Source of the DNA: Inia geoffrensis
Lineage: Eukaryota; Chordata; Mammalia; Artiodactyla; Iniidae
DNA: 64,000 nucleotides
NCBI GenBank assembly: GCA_036417435.1
Contig: CM070908.1
Span: forward strand, 50,749,090-50,813,089
Reading direction: 5' to 3'
Part shown: in pieces, positions 21,469 to 31,985 of the stretch
Layout: every line of letters begins with the position of its first letter
Position numbering within the stretch: the stretch's first letter is position 1
Program-made: the position numbers and the translations under genes
Notes under the pieces: model-generated
What the model was told of the DNA's origin: nothing
Databases searched by the model: none
The model's input: the letters and a program-made list of their open reading frames with translations, nothing else

Positions 21469-21779
21469 ATGGCGGAGCCCTCGGCCCCGGAGAGCAAGCA
21501 CAAGTCGTCCCTCAACTCATCCCCGTGGAGCGGCCTCATGGCCCTGGGGAACAGCCGGCACGGCCACCACGGCCCCGGGGCCCAGTGCGCGCACAAGGCG
21601 GCGGGCGGGCCGGCACCGAAGCCGGCCCCCGCGGGGCTGTCCGGGGGGCTGTCGCAGCCGGCCGGCTGGCAGTCGCTGCTCTCCTTCACCATCCTCTTCC
21701 TGGCCTGGCTCGCTGGCTTCAGCTCGCGTCTCTTCGCCGTCATCCGCTTCGAAAGCATCATCCACGAGTTCGACCCGTG
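21469..21779 (+). CDS. STT3B: STT3B exon 1 (oligosaccharyltransferase OST-B catalytic subunit, N-terminus)
   Basis: STT3B transfers the lipid-linked oligosaccharide to Asn in NX(S/T) sequons in the ER lumen. As part of OST-B it handles sites skipped during translocation. The exon encodes 103 residues plus two bases of Trp104. Residues 1-68 (MAEPSAPESKHKSSLNSS onward) are the Ala/Gly/Pro-rich cytosolic tail specific to STT3B. Residues 69-91 (SLLSFTILFLAWLAGFSSRL) form the first membrane helix. Residues 91-104 (VIRFESIIHEFDPW) are the conserved loop; Asp102 matches yeast Stt3 Asp47, the catalytic metal-binding Asp. The start has a strong context (A at -3, G at +4). GT at 21780 splits the Trp codon, so the frame runs on into exon 2. 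Identity rests on close agreement with mammalian STT3B as I know it. Confidence 0.97.
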
Positions 21780-21785
21780 GTAAGT
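21780..21785 (+). other. STT3B: Splice donor of STT3B exon 1
   Basis: GTG|GTAAGT is an almost ideal U1-complementary donor. Splicing here leaves the codon TG|G to be completed by the first base of exon 2, which is consistent with the conserved continuation FNYR in the family. Confidence 0.93.
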
Positions 21786-21811
21786 GCCCGCCGCCCCTCC
21801 CCCGCCGCGGG

Positions 21812-21829
21812 CCTGGGCCCGGGCCCAGG
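21812..21829. repeat. Perfect 18-bp palindrome close to the splice donor
   Basis: CCTGGGCCCGGGCCCAGG is its own reverse complement and starts 32 bases into intron 1. In the pre-mRNA it could pair only by forming a very tight hairpin or by dimerising. In DNA it contains CCCGGG and GGGCCC restriction-type palindromes. Confidence 0.9.
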
Positions 21830-22270
21830 ACCGGCGCCTCCCTCCCCCCCCCACCCCCCGCGCTCTGCCCGGACCAGCCACTAGTCCCGAGCTTGGGCGC
21901 GCCCCCGCCTGCAAGCGAAGTTTCCCCCGCGCCGCTCGAGGCGGGGCGTCGGGGCCCGAGCGGGACCTTGACCCGGGTCGGGCGAGTCTGCAGACTCCCA
22001 GGAGGGCGAACGCTTCCCTTCGTAGCCGCCTCGGCCCGCGGAGCCCGACCCGCCGCGGCGCGCGGCGGACTACCCGCCTCCCCGCCCACGGCTCTCGCCT
22101 GCTCTCAGCTTCTCGCGCGCGTTTTCGGCCGGTTGGGGTGGGCTCGCCCAGGGGGTGCCCTGTTGCAGTTGGAGGTGAGTCCAGATGTGCAGGAGCCTCG
22201 TCGGCGCAGCCTCGCGGTTGCACGGTTTTACCGTGTCTCTCTTGGCTCTCAGACAGGAAGGGAAAAAGCG

Positions 22271-25200
22271 AGGGAGTGAGGTGTTGGAGGAAAGGAAATA
22301 AGATCCCTAAAAGTGATCTGAAAGCTAGGGACGCTTATTTAATGTTAGATATTTTCAAGAGTGGCTTTTTTTCCAAGCCTTTAAGTGCACTCTGCACCTC
22401 ACCGGTCCACAATTATCTTGGGCTACTTTTTAGAGCAGGCTCATTACTCTGTGAGCCGAACTGTCACCCTCAGTATGTTACGCACAATATCCGAAAGCGT
22501 TGCATTAGTTCCTTTATTGGTCTTTGCAGGAAGGTTTGTGGATTAGAGAACAAACAGTACCATAGTGATGGGGAGCCCTGGATTGTAATACTGAAGTTTC
22601 ACATGGTATCAGGGACTGACCTGAATGTTTTAGGAAATTACCGCATAAAGAGCACTAGCTAATTTAGCTAACTTAATTCACTGGTCTGTGAATTATTTAG
22701 ATAGGAAGAGTGCTTTATTATTTTTTTTCCAGCTTGACCACCCTGGGTTAAGTTTTCTTTGTTTTTTGTTTTAGCCCTAGTCTATGCCTTTTAAACTGAC
22801 TTAATTCATCTTCTTGACCCATCACCCTTGAGTTCATCTTACTTCCTTATAATTAGGCCCAACTAAACTTGAGGGTATTTGTCATTGGAAGTACAGAGAG
22901 AGAATCTTCTTCAGAGTTAATAAATATATGGATAATAAATATTTGGGGGAGTGAGTTACCCATATATTAAAATACCAATTGAAGTTCTGTTACAGATAGA
23001 AAAATTGGTAGTGCATCATCTGTTGAACACCAGAGGGGTCCACTTCTGGAGAATCCAGTTTAGGTAGACAGTTAACACCTGTGACATGCTTCCATGAAAC
23101 GTTTCCATTCCATTTTAGAGGTTTGACTTTTTTTTAAAAAACAACTTCTGTGTTACTTGGAATCACAGGAGAAAATAAATTACTGTGACGCTTATGAACT
23201 AGACAGAGTTTTCTTAGTCTTAGCTTTGAAACACATAAGCAAATTAGATAAAAATGAAATTGAAACCAGAAAATGAAAACTGCTAATGTTTTGCTGAACA
23301 TGTAAAAAGAGAAAGTTGTGTTTTTTCAGTTTACAAGAGCAGAAGTGCATGGTTGACCAAACATTACGGGTAACAAAAATTGTGAATAATATTTCTGGAG
23401 AGTATCATTTTTATAAACAGAAGGCTGCATAATGTTTAGTAGTAACATTGAGGCTTAAGGATTGCAGAAAAAATTCACAACTGAATGATGAGATGATTGA
23501 TATTTTTCCTAATTTTGAAGGAAGATTAGAAATCTGCATCAAGTGAGCCAAAGAGTTTCTACTAAAATTGAGTATTATAATCATGAAAAGTCTTATCGGG
23601 TTGCTTCACAGATAAGTTTTTTTTTTTTTTTTCCAATATGGCAAAAAAATTAAAAGTTGATTTCTTTAGTTTCAAGAATATGTTTGGAGAGCATAACCCT
23701 TTTTTACTCACACAGAAATTTGTTTGCATCTTTCTGTGTATAAAACACATTTCAGAAACATCCTTTAGTAGAACGAATAACATTCTACATTCGAATTGTA
23801 ATTCATATACTGTAAAGGTATATAAACCTCTTCAGTCTTAAAGACCTACTTAATGTAGGTTTTCGGCTTGTGTTTATGTGTTTATGTTCATAATGTTAGG
23901 TAATTCTGACTAGTAGTAAATAGCTTTTTATAATAAAGGAATTGTCCCTATCCTTTATTGTGAGTGGAGATTTGCCAGTATATATCTAATGTCTTAAGTA
24001 TAATTCAGGTGACTTAATGAGAGAATTTTCAGTCAAAAAAAAAAAAATCCCTTGTTTGCTCACTTATGTTTTTCTTTTCATGTCTTTCAAAGATCTCAGT
24101 TAGGCATCTTATTTTTATAATCCATTCCTGTTGAAAAATTTGAATTTTAAAAGTGGTTTTCCTTCAAAGCTACTAATAGTACCAGCACTTTGATTCTCCA
24201 AGCATTCTAGTGTTATACTATCTTGGGAGTCTCTCAGATTACTGTTTTAACATGTAGTAGTAACATGAACCTTTAATAATGTTTAAATGTTCCTCTCAGG
24301 TTGTGTATCCACAAACCAATTTATTCTGGCTTTCCCTGATCCCTTTTTCTCATGTCTCTGTACTGACTTCACTTCTGAAATCTTTTTAGTGAAAAGTTTA
24401 CTTTCTCTGTTTGATTGTGAGTTATTTCTGTAAATTTTAACATTAGTACTTAAATTGCGTAAGACTCTAGTTAGCTGCCAAAGGTGACTCATTGTCACAA
24501 AGTTATACTTGTTTTTTAAGTTTGTCATTCAAGTTATTTTATAAATCTTACCAGTTGTTATAAGGGTTGGTATGTGATGTTCAGCAGTATTTATTGAATT
24601 TTAAAGTACACTGCACTTTTTTAGAACTTCGTCGCATTTTTGGTAATGATCTCCACTTCACTTTAGTAATTTCCTCCCTTATCAGTTGACTTGATCAGAC
24701 ATGAGGACACAGTTTGCGAATTTGTTGTCTGTACTTGGCAAACATTTGGTTGACCAGCTAGTTTAACGGCACCTAATTTTATCTTCTTTTTATCTGGAGC
24801 AGAATGTAGTTTCTACTTATTTTTGTTGTAACTATTAATACTTTCGTATTAACCAGGTGCTTTTCCCATAACCATTATCTTGTTAAATTGTGGTAGCTTT
24901 TCCCACAGAGACAATGGAAAAGCTCCCTATAAAGGAGTTGCATTTTTCCCTGTCTGCACAGGTTGTAGGGGGTTCTCCTTGGAGCCCTAGAAGGAGACTT
25001 CTCTGAGCTTTGAGTTCTGGCTGCAGTTAGCTGTAAAAGGGCAGCAGATGCCTTTTTGCAGGGCAGAATGCTGCAATTTAGAATTGAAAATTGGGATGCA
25101 ATTTTTCATAGAAACTATGGTATAAATAGGTTAATTAGTACAAACATGTTTTCAAAGGAGTGATAAGCCTTTGGAACATAAGCTGTTTGTAAGTTGGGGA

Positions 25201-25391
25201 CTACTTCCTGTACTTTGAGGTCTCCATGTTTTTCTTCACTTTGCAGATGACAAAAAGAGTCTATTGACCTCAGTTCTGAAGAAGACAAAATGGGTAACAA
25301 AACAAATTTTAGATCAAAAACATTCCTAAATCTTAAAAAGGCACTTTATGTAATCATTAGCAACAGCAGTCCAAATGCACTTCAGAACAGG
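22271..25391. other. Intron 1 sequence, nothing recognised
   Basis: After the CpG island ends, about 3 kb of AT-rich sequence shows no recognisable repeat family or gene. Homopolymer T and A runs occur near 23618 and 24037. The lack of obvious young repeats next to the promoter is notable but common. Confidence 0.45.
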
Positions 25392-25715
25392 TACGGTAAG
25401 TCCCTACATATGAACCTTCAAGTTGGGAACTTTCAAAGATGGGAACGTGCCCCTGTATGCCAGCTGTTGTACTGTACTACTGTACTTTTCAAGGTACCGT
25501 ACTGTAAGATTAAAAATGTTTTCTTTATTTTTTGTGTTTGTTTTTTATGTATTATTTGTGTGAAAAGTGTTATAAACCTATTAACAGTACAGTACTATGT
25601 AGCAGATGGTGTTAGCTGGGTACCTAGGCTAACTTTGTTGGACTTAGGAACAAATTAGACTTACGTGCTCTTGGAGGAACGAACTTGTTTGTTCATATGT
25701 AGGGGACTTACTGTA
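25392..25715 (+). mobile_element. Tigger-like (mariner-type) non-autonomous DNA transposon
   Basis: Ends CGGTAAGTCCCTACATATGA (25394) and, reversed, CAGTAAGTCCCCTACATATG (from 25713) form inverted repeats of about 35 bp. TA dinucleotides flank both sides (25392-25393, 25714-25715), the hallmark of mariner/Tigger insertion. The interior has TACTGTACTACTGTACTTTT and no transposase. The element is 320 bp and the exact family name is uncertain. Confidence 0.85.
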
Positions 25716-27000
25716 TACTGTCACTGATTTCATTGTAATTTAAAACTTTTCTAGCCTTGAGCTCTTGAGATCATTCTATGTTATAGGAACGCTGAGAGAG
25801 GAGGTGAAAGGAGTGCCTTGAGCTGCTGGGTTGGATGATGGGATTGGACCTCCTCCCATTGGGTGAGTGTGGTGGCTCCTATAGGTAGTAATCCTGGGTT
25901 TCCTGAGGCATGTCCTGGGGGAGTTAGGCTCTGTCAGCAACCACTTTGGAACTTTTTCTTTCTTTAGAGTATTCATACGTTGAGGGCTAACTTGAATAAT
26001 ACTGCACACCACATACTGCCATGAGTAGTTTGCATAAAGACATTGGTCGTAGAAACTTAGAATAAGGAATTGCATTATAGGCTCTGACACAGTTATTATG
26101 AATATGAGGAAACTTACCAGTCTGCCTATGATCTGTCTCTGATTTTTATGCTCTCAATAAGTTTTGGGTGCTTTGGGGTATGAGAGAAAATGTTAAAAGT
26201 TCTCTTCATCGTGATATCTTATTAATCAGTGCATATGTGCTCTCAGAAATAACGGAAAGATTAATATTCTCCAGTGACTGAATCATATTTTTTTCCTCAA
26301 TTTGTTTACTTTGCAAACTTAGTGCTGTTAGAGAAAGACAATATTGCAGTTAACTTGAATTATAAAGCACCCTACAATTCAGTAGACCTGTATAATGCTA
26401 ATTGTTATGAAAATTTTCAAGCATACAAAAAAGTTGAAAGATTTTTGCAATGAACATTCATACTGAACATGTAGATTCTACTGTTAGTATTTACTTTATT
26501 TGCTTTTTCCTATCTTTTTATCTGTCCATTACTGTTTTTAAATCTTACTTGTAGGATACCGATAGTGTACTGTTCACTGTAATGTAATGAATGTTATCTT
26601 TGTTCCTCAGCTCCATGATAAAGAGGAGCTCTTATTTCCGGGTAGCATTTATTTTCTATAATACTTGAATATAATGAGTATAAATACTGTTTATATATCG
26701 TCTTTGATTGGAGTGCAAGTTAGAACCAGATTAAATCATCCTAGGCTTTGGTTAGTAACTTACCTAACCTGGATCATAAATCATTGCATTAGCCCAAGTC
26801 TGTTAAATGACTTTGTTGAATCTGGTGTCTCAGGAGAAACTCTGAAGTTGTTAGAAAGATATTGATGTTGGTTTTATTAGATTTAGTTTATGTGGAACTC
26901 CTAAACTCTTTTGAATTATTAGAAGCCTTTTATTGGTCAGCCTGTTGCTTACTGTGATGAGTCTTATGCTCTTTCTTTGCCATGTTTTATCCACATGGAA
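25716..27000. other. Intron 1 sequence with a weak L1M trace
   Basis: Mostly unrecognised. Around 26405-26530 (GAAAATTTTCAAGCATACAA onward) it resembles the antisense 3' UTR of old L1M elements, as also seen near 53810 and 54660. No gene was recognised. Confidence 0.4.
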
Positions 27001-27259
27001 TGCTTAATGGAGTTTTCGGTTATTTTGTGTTTTTTTTTTTTGCGGTACTCGGGCCTCTCAGGGCCTCTCACTGTTGTGGCCTCTCTCGTTGTGGAGCACA
27101 GGCTCCGGACACGCAGGCTCAGCGGCCATGGCTCACGGGCCCAGCCGCTCCGCGGCATGTGGGATCTTCCTGAACCGGGGCATGAACCCGTGTCCCCTGC
27201 ATCGGCAGGCGGACTCTCAACCACTGCGCCACCAGGGAAACCCTGCTTAATGGAGTTTT
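27001..27259 (-). mobile_element. CHR-2-type SINE, antisense, perfect 16-bp duplication
   Basis: The poly-T start (about 27031-27041) and the reversed SINE body end at CACCAGGGAAACCC. TGCTTAATGGAGTTTT at 27001-27016 and 27244-27259 is a perfect duplication. The segment GGGCCTCTCA is duplicated in tandem near 27051-27070. The clean duplication suggests a fairly recent insertion. Confidence 0.95.
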
Positions 27260-28787
27260 ATGTATGATTGCAAAAGTGGCTTCTGTCAGTCCCTACAATA
27301 AATAGGAAGATAGGAAAACATTTTCAAATAATGTAGGACCCACAACTATACTATATGGGCAAATTAATACTATTGAAAGGGAAAAAATGTAAATGTTAAC
27401 CTGCTACTCCATCTTCACTCCTTTATTTGCTTTACCTTATTCTGGTGAACATTTTTTGTTTTTAAACCTCTTACTCTTTTCTGAGAAGGTTTCGGTGTCC
27501 TTACTTTACCTTTTTCTTACATGAATAATTTCCAGGGATTTAGAAATTGATAGAAAGTGTCAATACCATAAGATTTTAAAAAAATGGTTGTTAGGTCAGA
27601 GTTGGAAGAAATAGGAGCAACTGCTCGAGGCTCTCATGTTTTAGTATTGATAAATGTTCGTTAACTGGCATTTGTAGACATTCCAGGAAACCTAACTACT
27701 ATTTGGAGCTTTATTTCTTTGGGAAAGTACTTTCATAGTTTTAAATGAAAGACATTTAAACATATTTTCAAGTATAATCTGTATGTAAGTTGGTGTCTTT
27801 ATGTTGGAGAAGTTTGTACTATTTTTAGGAAAACAAATTTCTAGAAAATTGTGACTGGTACTTGACCATATCATCTGTGCCTTTTTTTCTTTCTTTGGAA
27901 CTTAGTGTTGCAGGGTAACTTTAACATGTGTTCTAAATAGTGGTAGATACTTAGTTTTTTACCTTGTCTTATAACTTGATTTTATATCCTAGAATTGAAG
28001 AGATCAGGTAACATCTTTTATTTCTGTAGATAAAAAATATTTCAATTCAGTATTCCTCTCAAGGATTGAATAATACAGGTCCACCTGTTCTCCAAAATCT
28101 ATGTCTCCACCTGTTCTACAAAATCTGTGTCCTTTTTATTGCATTCTCTGCCTCCAAGGCAGGCTTAAATGAACGTGTCCTCCATTTAATTTAATGTTTT
28201 TTAATCAGCAGCCCTGATTTAAGTCTTAACACATTGACCTATCAAAATGCCCTGGGCACAGTCCCTGCTCAAGCTAACCACACTCATTAGTTGGATGATG
28301 GCTAATTACTTTGTTTTGATGTAGGGAAGAGAGAAGAGTTGATGGTGGCTTAAAGTTGTTATACCTGAATGACTAGTTAATTTTCAGAGAGGGGCTTTTA
28401 AGGGAATAGCTGAATGAGAGGGAAAGATGATTGAATCCAACTGAATGTTGTTTTCATTTACATTTGTCCGTGAAAAGTTCAGAGTAATGAGGTTGGAAAT
28501 ATTAAGGCATTTGAGTTAAGAGAATTATGGGGTGGAAGTTAAACTTTTGGAGTAGACTCAGAATTCTATAGACTAAAGGATTTTTAAGGTATATGTTGGT
28601 TGGATTGGCTTGTTTTCTGGGTGAAGAAGCTGATTGCCAGAGTGGTGAAGTACTTTTTCTAAGGTGGTACAGTTGTGGCTTGGCTAGATTCTTTTCTATT
28701 TTCTTTGCACCTGTGTTTGCATTAGAGGAAGTTTTTGAGAAGTTGTTTGAAAATTGTTACTTCAGAAGATGAGGGGAAGTTAGTGTC
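27260..28787. other. Intron 1 sequence, small tandem repeat only
   Basis: No gene or repeat family was recognised, except a 26-bp tandem duplication: TCCACCTGTTCTCCAAAATC onward at 28080-28105 and 28106-28131, with 24 of 26 bases equal. Confidence 0.5.
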
Positions 28788-29030
28788 TACCATTCACTTT
28801 ATTTTTTTAGAGATAACTTTATTAAAAAAGTACTTATTTATTTATTTGGCTGCATCAGGTCTTAGGTCATCAAATCTGTGGCGTGTGGGATCTTTGGTTG
28901 TGGCATGCGAACTCTTAGTTGTCATGTGGGAGCTAGTTCCCTGACCAGGGATCGAACCCGGGCACCCTGCATTGGGAGTGAGGAGTCTTAGCCAATGGAC
29001 CACCAGGGAAGTCCCTACTGTTCACTTTAT
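28788..29030 (-). mobile_element. Older CHR-1-type SINE, antisense, with duplication
   Basis: Reversed SINE (GGCTGCATCAGGTCTTAGG to GGACCACCAGGGAAGTCCC) with a B-box complement GGGATCGAACCCGGG and a T-rich (ATTT)n tail at about 28838. CTACCATTCACTTTAT at 28788-28803 and CTACTGTTCACTTTAT at 29015-29030 flank it. About 35 extra bases (28804-28838) lie between duplication and tail. Confidence 0.8.
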
Positions 29031-29264
29031 TCTTCTTTTTTTTTTTTTTTTTTTTGTGGTACATGCGCCTCTCACTGCTGTGTCCTCTCTCCTTGTGGAG
29101 CACAGGCTCCGGACGCGCAGGCTCAGCGGCCATGGCTCACGGGCCCAGCCGCTCCGCGGCATGTGGGATCTTCCTGGACCGGGGCATGAACCCATGTCCC
29201 CTACATCAGCAGGCGGACCCTCAACCACTGTGCCACCAGGGAAGTGCCCTACCGTTCACTTTAA
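29015..29264 (-). mobile_element. CHR-2-type SINE, antisense, inserted at the same target
   Basis: It starts with T20 or so (29036-29055), then the reversed CHR-2 body ending CCACCAGGGAAGTGCC. Its left flank is the right-hand duplication of the previous SINE. Its right flank CTACCGTTCACTTTA (29250-29264) is a third copy of the same target word. Confidence 0.88.
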
Positions 29265-29948
29265 ATTGACAGTGTGGGAGATGTTGGCAATTCAAGTTTA
29301 GTCACGGAAACAGCTTTTGTGTGAAGTTTGGCTTCTTTAGAACTAGTGATTTTAAAAACTGCATCAGTTATCTGTAATTTCCATAACTTAATAGTTTCCA
29401 TAGTTTAACTTTTCAAACTTTTATTTTTTGACTTTTTTTTCCCTTCATTCTTTATTTTTTCTTCATTCTTATCCCAAGGGAAATATTAATGCATAAAAAC
29501 ATAAAGAAATTTTGTTTCTCTTAGTAAAGTATTAGTGATTTGCTGATAACCAAGTTGGTAATGTGTCTTTTGGGGTTTCCTTTTAATTTCTTTTTCATGC
29601 CTTAGAGGTTTATTAGCTATTCTCAGGTAAAGATTTTTCATCATACTATGGGTGTTCTGTTCTTTAATGTTATCTAGCAAACTCTCCAACCTGCAAATGA
29701 CTTCAAGTGAATTTGGTTTTTATACTTAAATTATTGGACTTCTCTCTCTTTCTATAGATAGATGGATAGATAATATTACAGCACATACTGTTTTCTATAC
29801 TACTTAAAAAATTAAAATATATTAATTCATAATTAATTTCTAAAGTGCCAGTATATGCGCAGCTGAAATTATTGTTTGTTGCTGGCCAGATGAGTGGAGT
29901 TGGTGAAAAGAATCATGCCTGGAAACTCACTTGTGACCATAAATGCTT
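29265..29948. other. Intron 1 sequence, nothing recognised
   Basis: AT-rich, with a short GATA-like run near 29754-29770. No gene or family was recognised. Confidence 0.4.
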
Positions 29949-30170
29949 TTTTTTTTTTTTTTATTGAGGTAGAGTCGACATATTAGTTTCAGATATACAA
30001 CATAATGACTTAATATTTGTATACATTTTGAAATGATCACTGGGGTAAGTCTAGTTAACATCTATCACCGTAACATAGTTATTACCCCCAATTTTTTTTT
30101 CTTGTGATGAGAACTTTTTAGATCTATTCTCAGCAGTTCATTCTTATTTTTATAACACCAGTAACTCCTG
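29949..30170 (-). mobile_element. L1 3' UTR fragment, antisense
   Basis: A T14 run, then TTATTGAGGTAGAGTCGACA, GATATACAACATAATGACTT and TTGTGATGAGAACTTTTTAG, the reversed 3' UTR of old L1 elements also seen at 55440 and 62700. Confidence 0.75.
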
Positions 30171-30394
30171 TAAAGAAAAATACACCCTATTTAAGAAGTT
30201 TTTATTGTTAAACTAAATTATACGATCTTACTTGTGTAATCCTCAGGAAAAATAATGGAGTACAGAGTTATTGGAAGGTAGCACTCTTGTAGTTTTTGAG
30301 TTATTCTTTGAAAATGTCTTAAATATTTACATAAATGAGAAAAGAAATGTATTCTACAGAGGCTTTTTATTATCAGTGAGAAGATGTTCAGTTT

Positions 30395-30790
30395 CAGCCT
30401 TTAAAAATTTTTTTCACTTATGGTGAAATATAACACATTCTGAAAAGTATTTAAACCTAATATACAGTGTAATTATAAAATAAACACCCATGTGACCATC
30501 ACTCACGTAATCAAGAAAATTGCCATGACCTCAGAATTCTTGGTGTGTGCTTTCTCAATCCATCCCCTTCCACGCCACACACTTTACAATAATTACATTC
30601 TTGCTTTTTCCCCTAGGTGGTATAATTCTGAGTGCATTCCTAAGCAATATAATTTAGTTTTGCCTATTTAAAAACTTTAGAAAAACGCACTTGTGGCTTT
30701 TGTGTCTTGCTTTTTTTGCTCATCATTGTGTTTAAGATTCATCTTCACTGATCAAGGGTTGTTGAGTGTATGTGGATAATAAGGTTTAGC
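30395..30790 (-). mobile_element. Old L1M 3' UTR/ORF2 end, antisense
   Basis: CACTTATGGTGAAATATAACA, ACACCCATGTGACCATCACT and GCTCATCATTGTGTTTAAGA follow the reversed order of an old L1M 3' end. Diverged; limits approximate. Confidence 0.65.
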
Positions 30791-31434
30791 AATAATTTCA
30801 TTAACCAGGCTTCTCACTCACCGAGGAGGTTGCCTGCTCTTTTGCAACAGGAAGGAAGTATCTGTTAGAAAGAGAAGGCATCCTTGTCTTCACTTGAGAT
30901 AAAAAGATTGTCTCATGGTTGAACACTGAGCTCTAGTCAACCTTGTCTCTAGATAACCTTGACAAGTTTTTTAAAGGTACTGACTGGCCAGAGAGATGTA
31001 ATCTTTCAACAGACACAGACTGCAAAGAAGAGGGTTGTGGGGGGGAAGAGACATCACTTTCAAGAGCCAAATGATAAGTAATCATAAATGCAAAATTCCT
31101 GGATTTTAAACTGTAGCTTTTACCAACTATTGTTCGTTTTAAAGAATATCTATTAAAATTTATGTAAGGAAAAGAGTTGCTGTAGTTAGTTCTTGAAAGA
31201 AAGAAGGAAAGAGAGTGTTGAAAGGGGATCTGAACTATAGGAATTTAGGAAAACCCTAAGACTGGACTGTTTAATGTATTGGTATTTTTGTAGAGGATTG
31301 TTGACCCTGGGTTGTGTGTGATTTTGTTTGTGTTGACATCATGGGCTCTTGAATAGCTTTCGTTTCTCTGAATGTTGTTTTTCCTGTTGCTTTCTTCCAG
31401 TCTTCCTTGGCCACCACTTCTGTTCTTTTCCCAT
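30791..31434. other. Intron 1 sequence, nothing recognised
   Basis: No family or gene was recognised. There is a short GA-rich patch at 31197-31217. Confidence 0.4.
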
Positions 31435-31985
31435 ATTGTTACCGATCTGGGTTCTTCAATCAGTAGAAATTGATACGAGGCCACTTTAATCAGTAGATAC
31501 GGGTACAAGGCCAGACCCAGACGAGGAATTCAGGCAAGACTTTACTGGGACTTGTGCGGCAGCAGGAGGGAGCAAAAATTAAGTAACGGGATCCCTTGCT
31601 TGCTCCCTGAGCGGGAGCTTGCTCCTGCTTGCTCCCTGAGCTGGTCTCTTAGGGGTGACGGTAGGGGTGATTGGTGGGTCGGGCCAGAGGGGCGGCTTAG
31701 GGGGTCTTCCTACCCCCTTGGTGATGCTGTGTGCAGGGATCATTCGCAGTACCTGATTTCGGTCCTGGCACCTCAGAAATGGCAGTTGGGTTTTGGCTGT
31801 TTTGTATCATGTTGTTCATAATTGGCCCTGACTGAGTATGCACACGTTATTTTTAGTCCTTTATGGTTTCTTTGTATTCTGTTGCTCCAGGAGATGTTTG
31901 TCCAGGTGCAAGCACTGCAGTAAAGGGTCCCAGGTCCCAGCCTGTCTCAATATCTTTATCTTTATTGATTTAGTAGTTGTCTTAG
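31435..31985 (-). mobile_element. Endogenous retrovirus solo LTR, antisense
   Basis: The GC-richer block has a reversed polyadenylation region (GAATTCAGGCAAGACTTTACT, complement of an R/U5-like AGTAAAGTCTTGCC) and repeated GCTTGCTCCCTGAG words. No gag, pol or env remnant adjoins it, so it looks like a solo LTR. Exact ends and family are uncertain. It lies opposite to STT3B. Confidence 0.6.

Larger units (their letters stand above)
20270..22270 (+). promoter_or_regulatory. STT3B: CpG island and promoter region of STT3B
   Basis: Base composition changes sharply to GC-rich with dense CpG, against AT-rich flanks. It covers the region upstream of the STT3B start, the whole of exon 1, and the first 500 bases of intron 1. 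GC boxes (CCCCGCCCC near 20908, GCCCGCCCC near 20952, GGGGCGG near 21013) and an inverted CCAAT box are visible; no TATA box was seen near the likely start. This is typical of a housekeeping promoter with dispersed starts. The transcription start itself cannot be fixed from sequence. Confidence 0.9.

Noticed and set aside
21222..22223. A 333-codon open frame on the minus strand over exon 1
   Set aside because: It is the shadow of STT3B exon 1 and flanking CpG island; low-complexity composition and no family.
21784..22662. A 292-codon open frame on the + strand right after exon 1
   Set aside because: It starts at the exon 1 splice donor, lies in CpG-rich intron sequence where stop codons are rare, and shows only Pro/Arg/Ala-rich low-complexity sequence with no domain.
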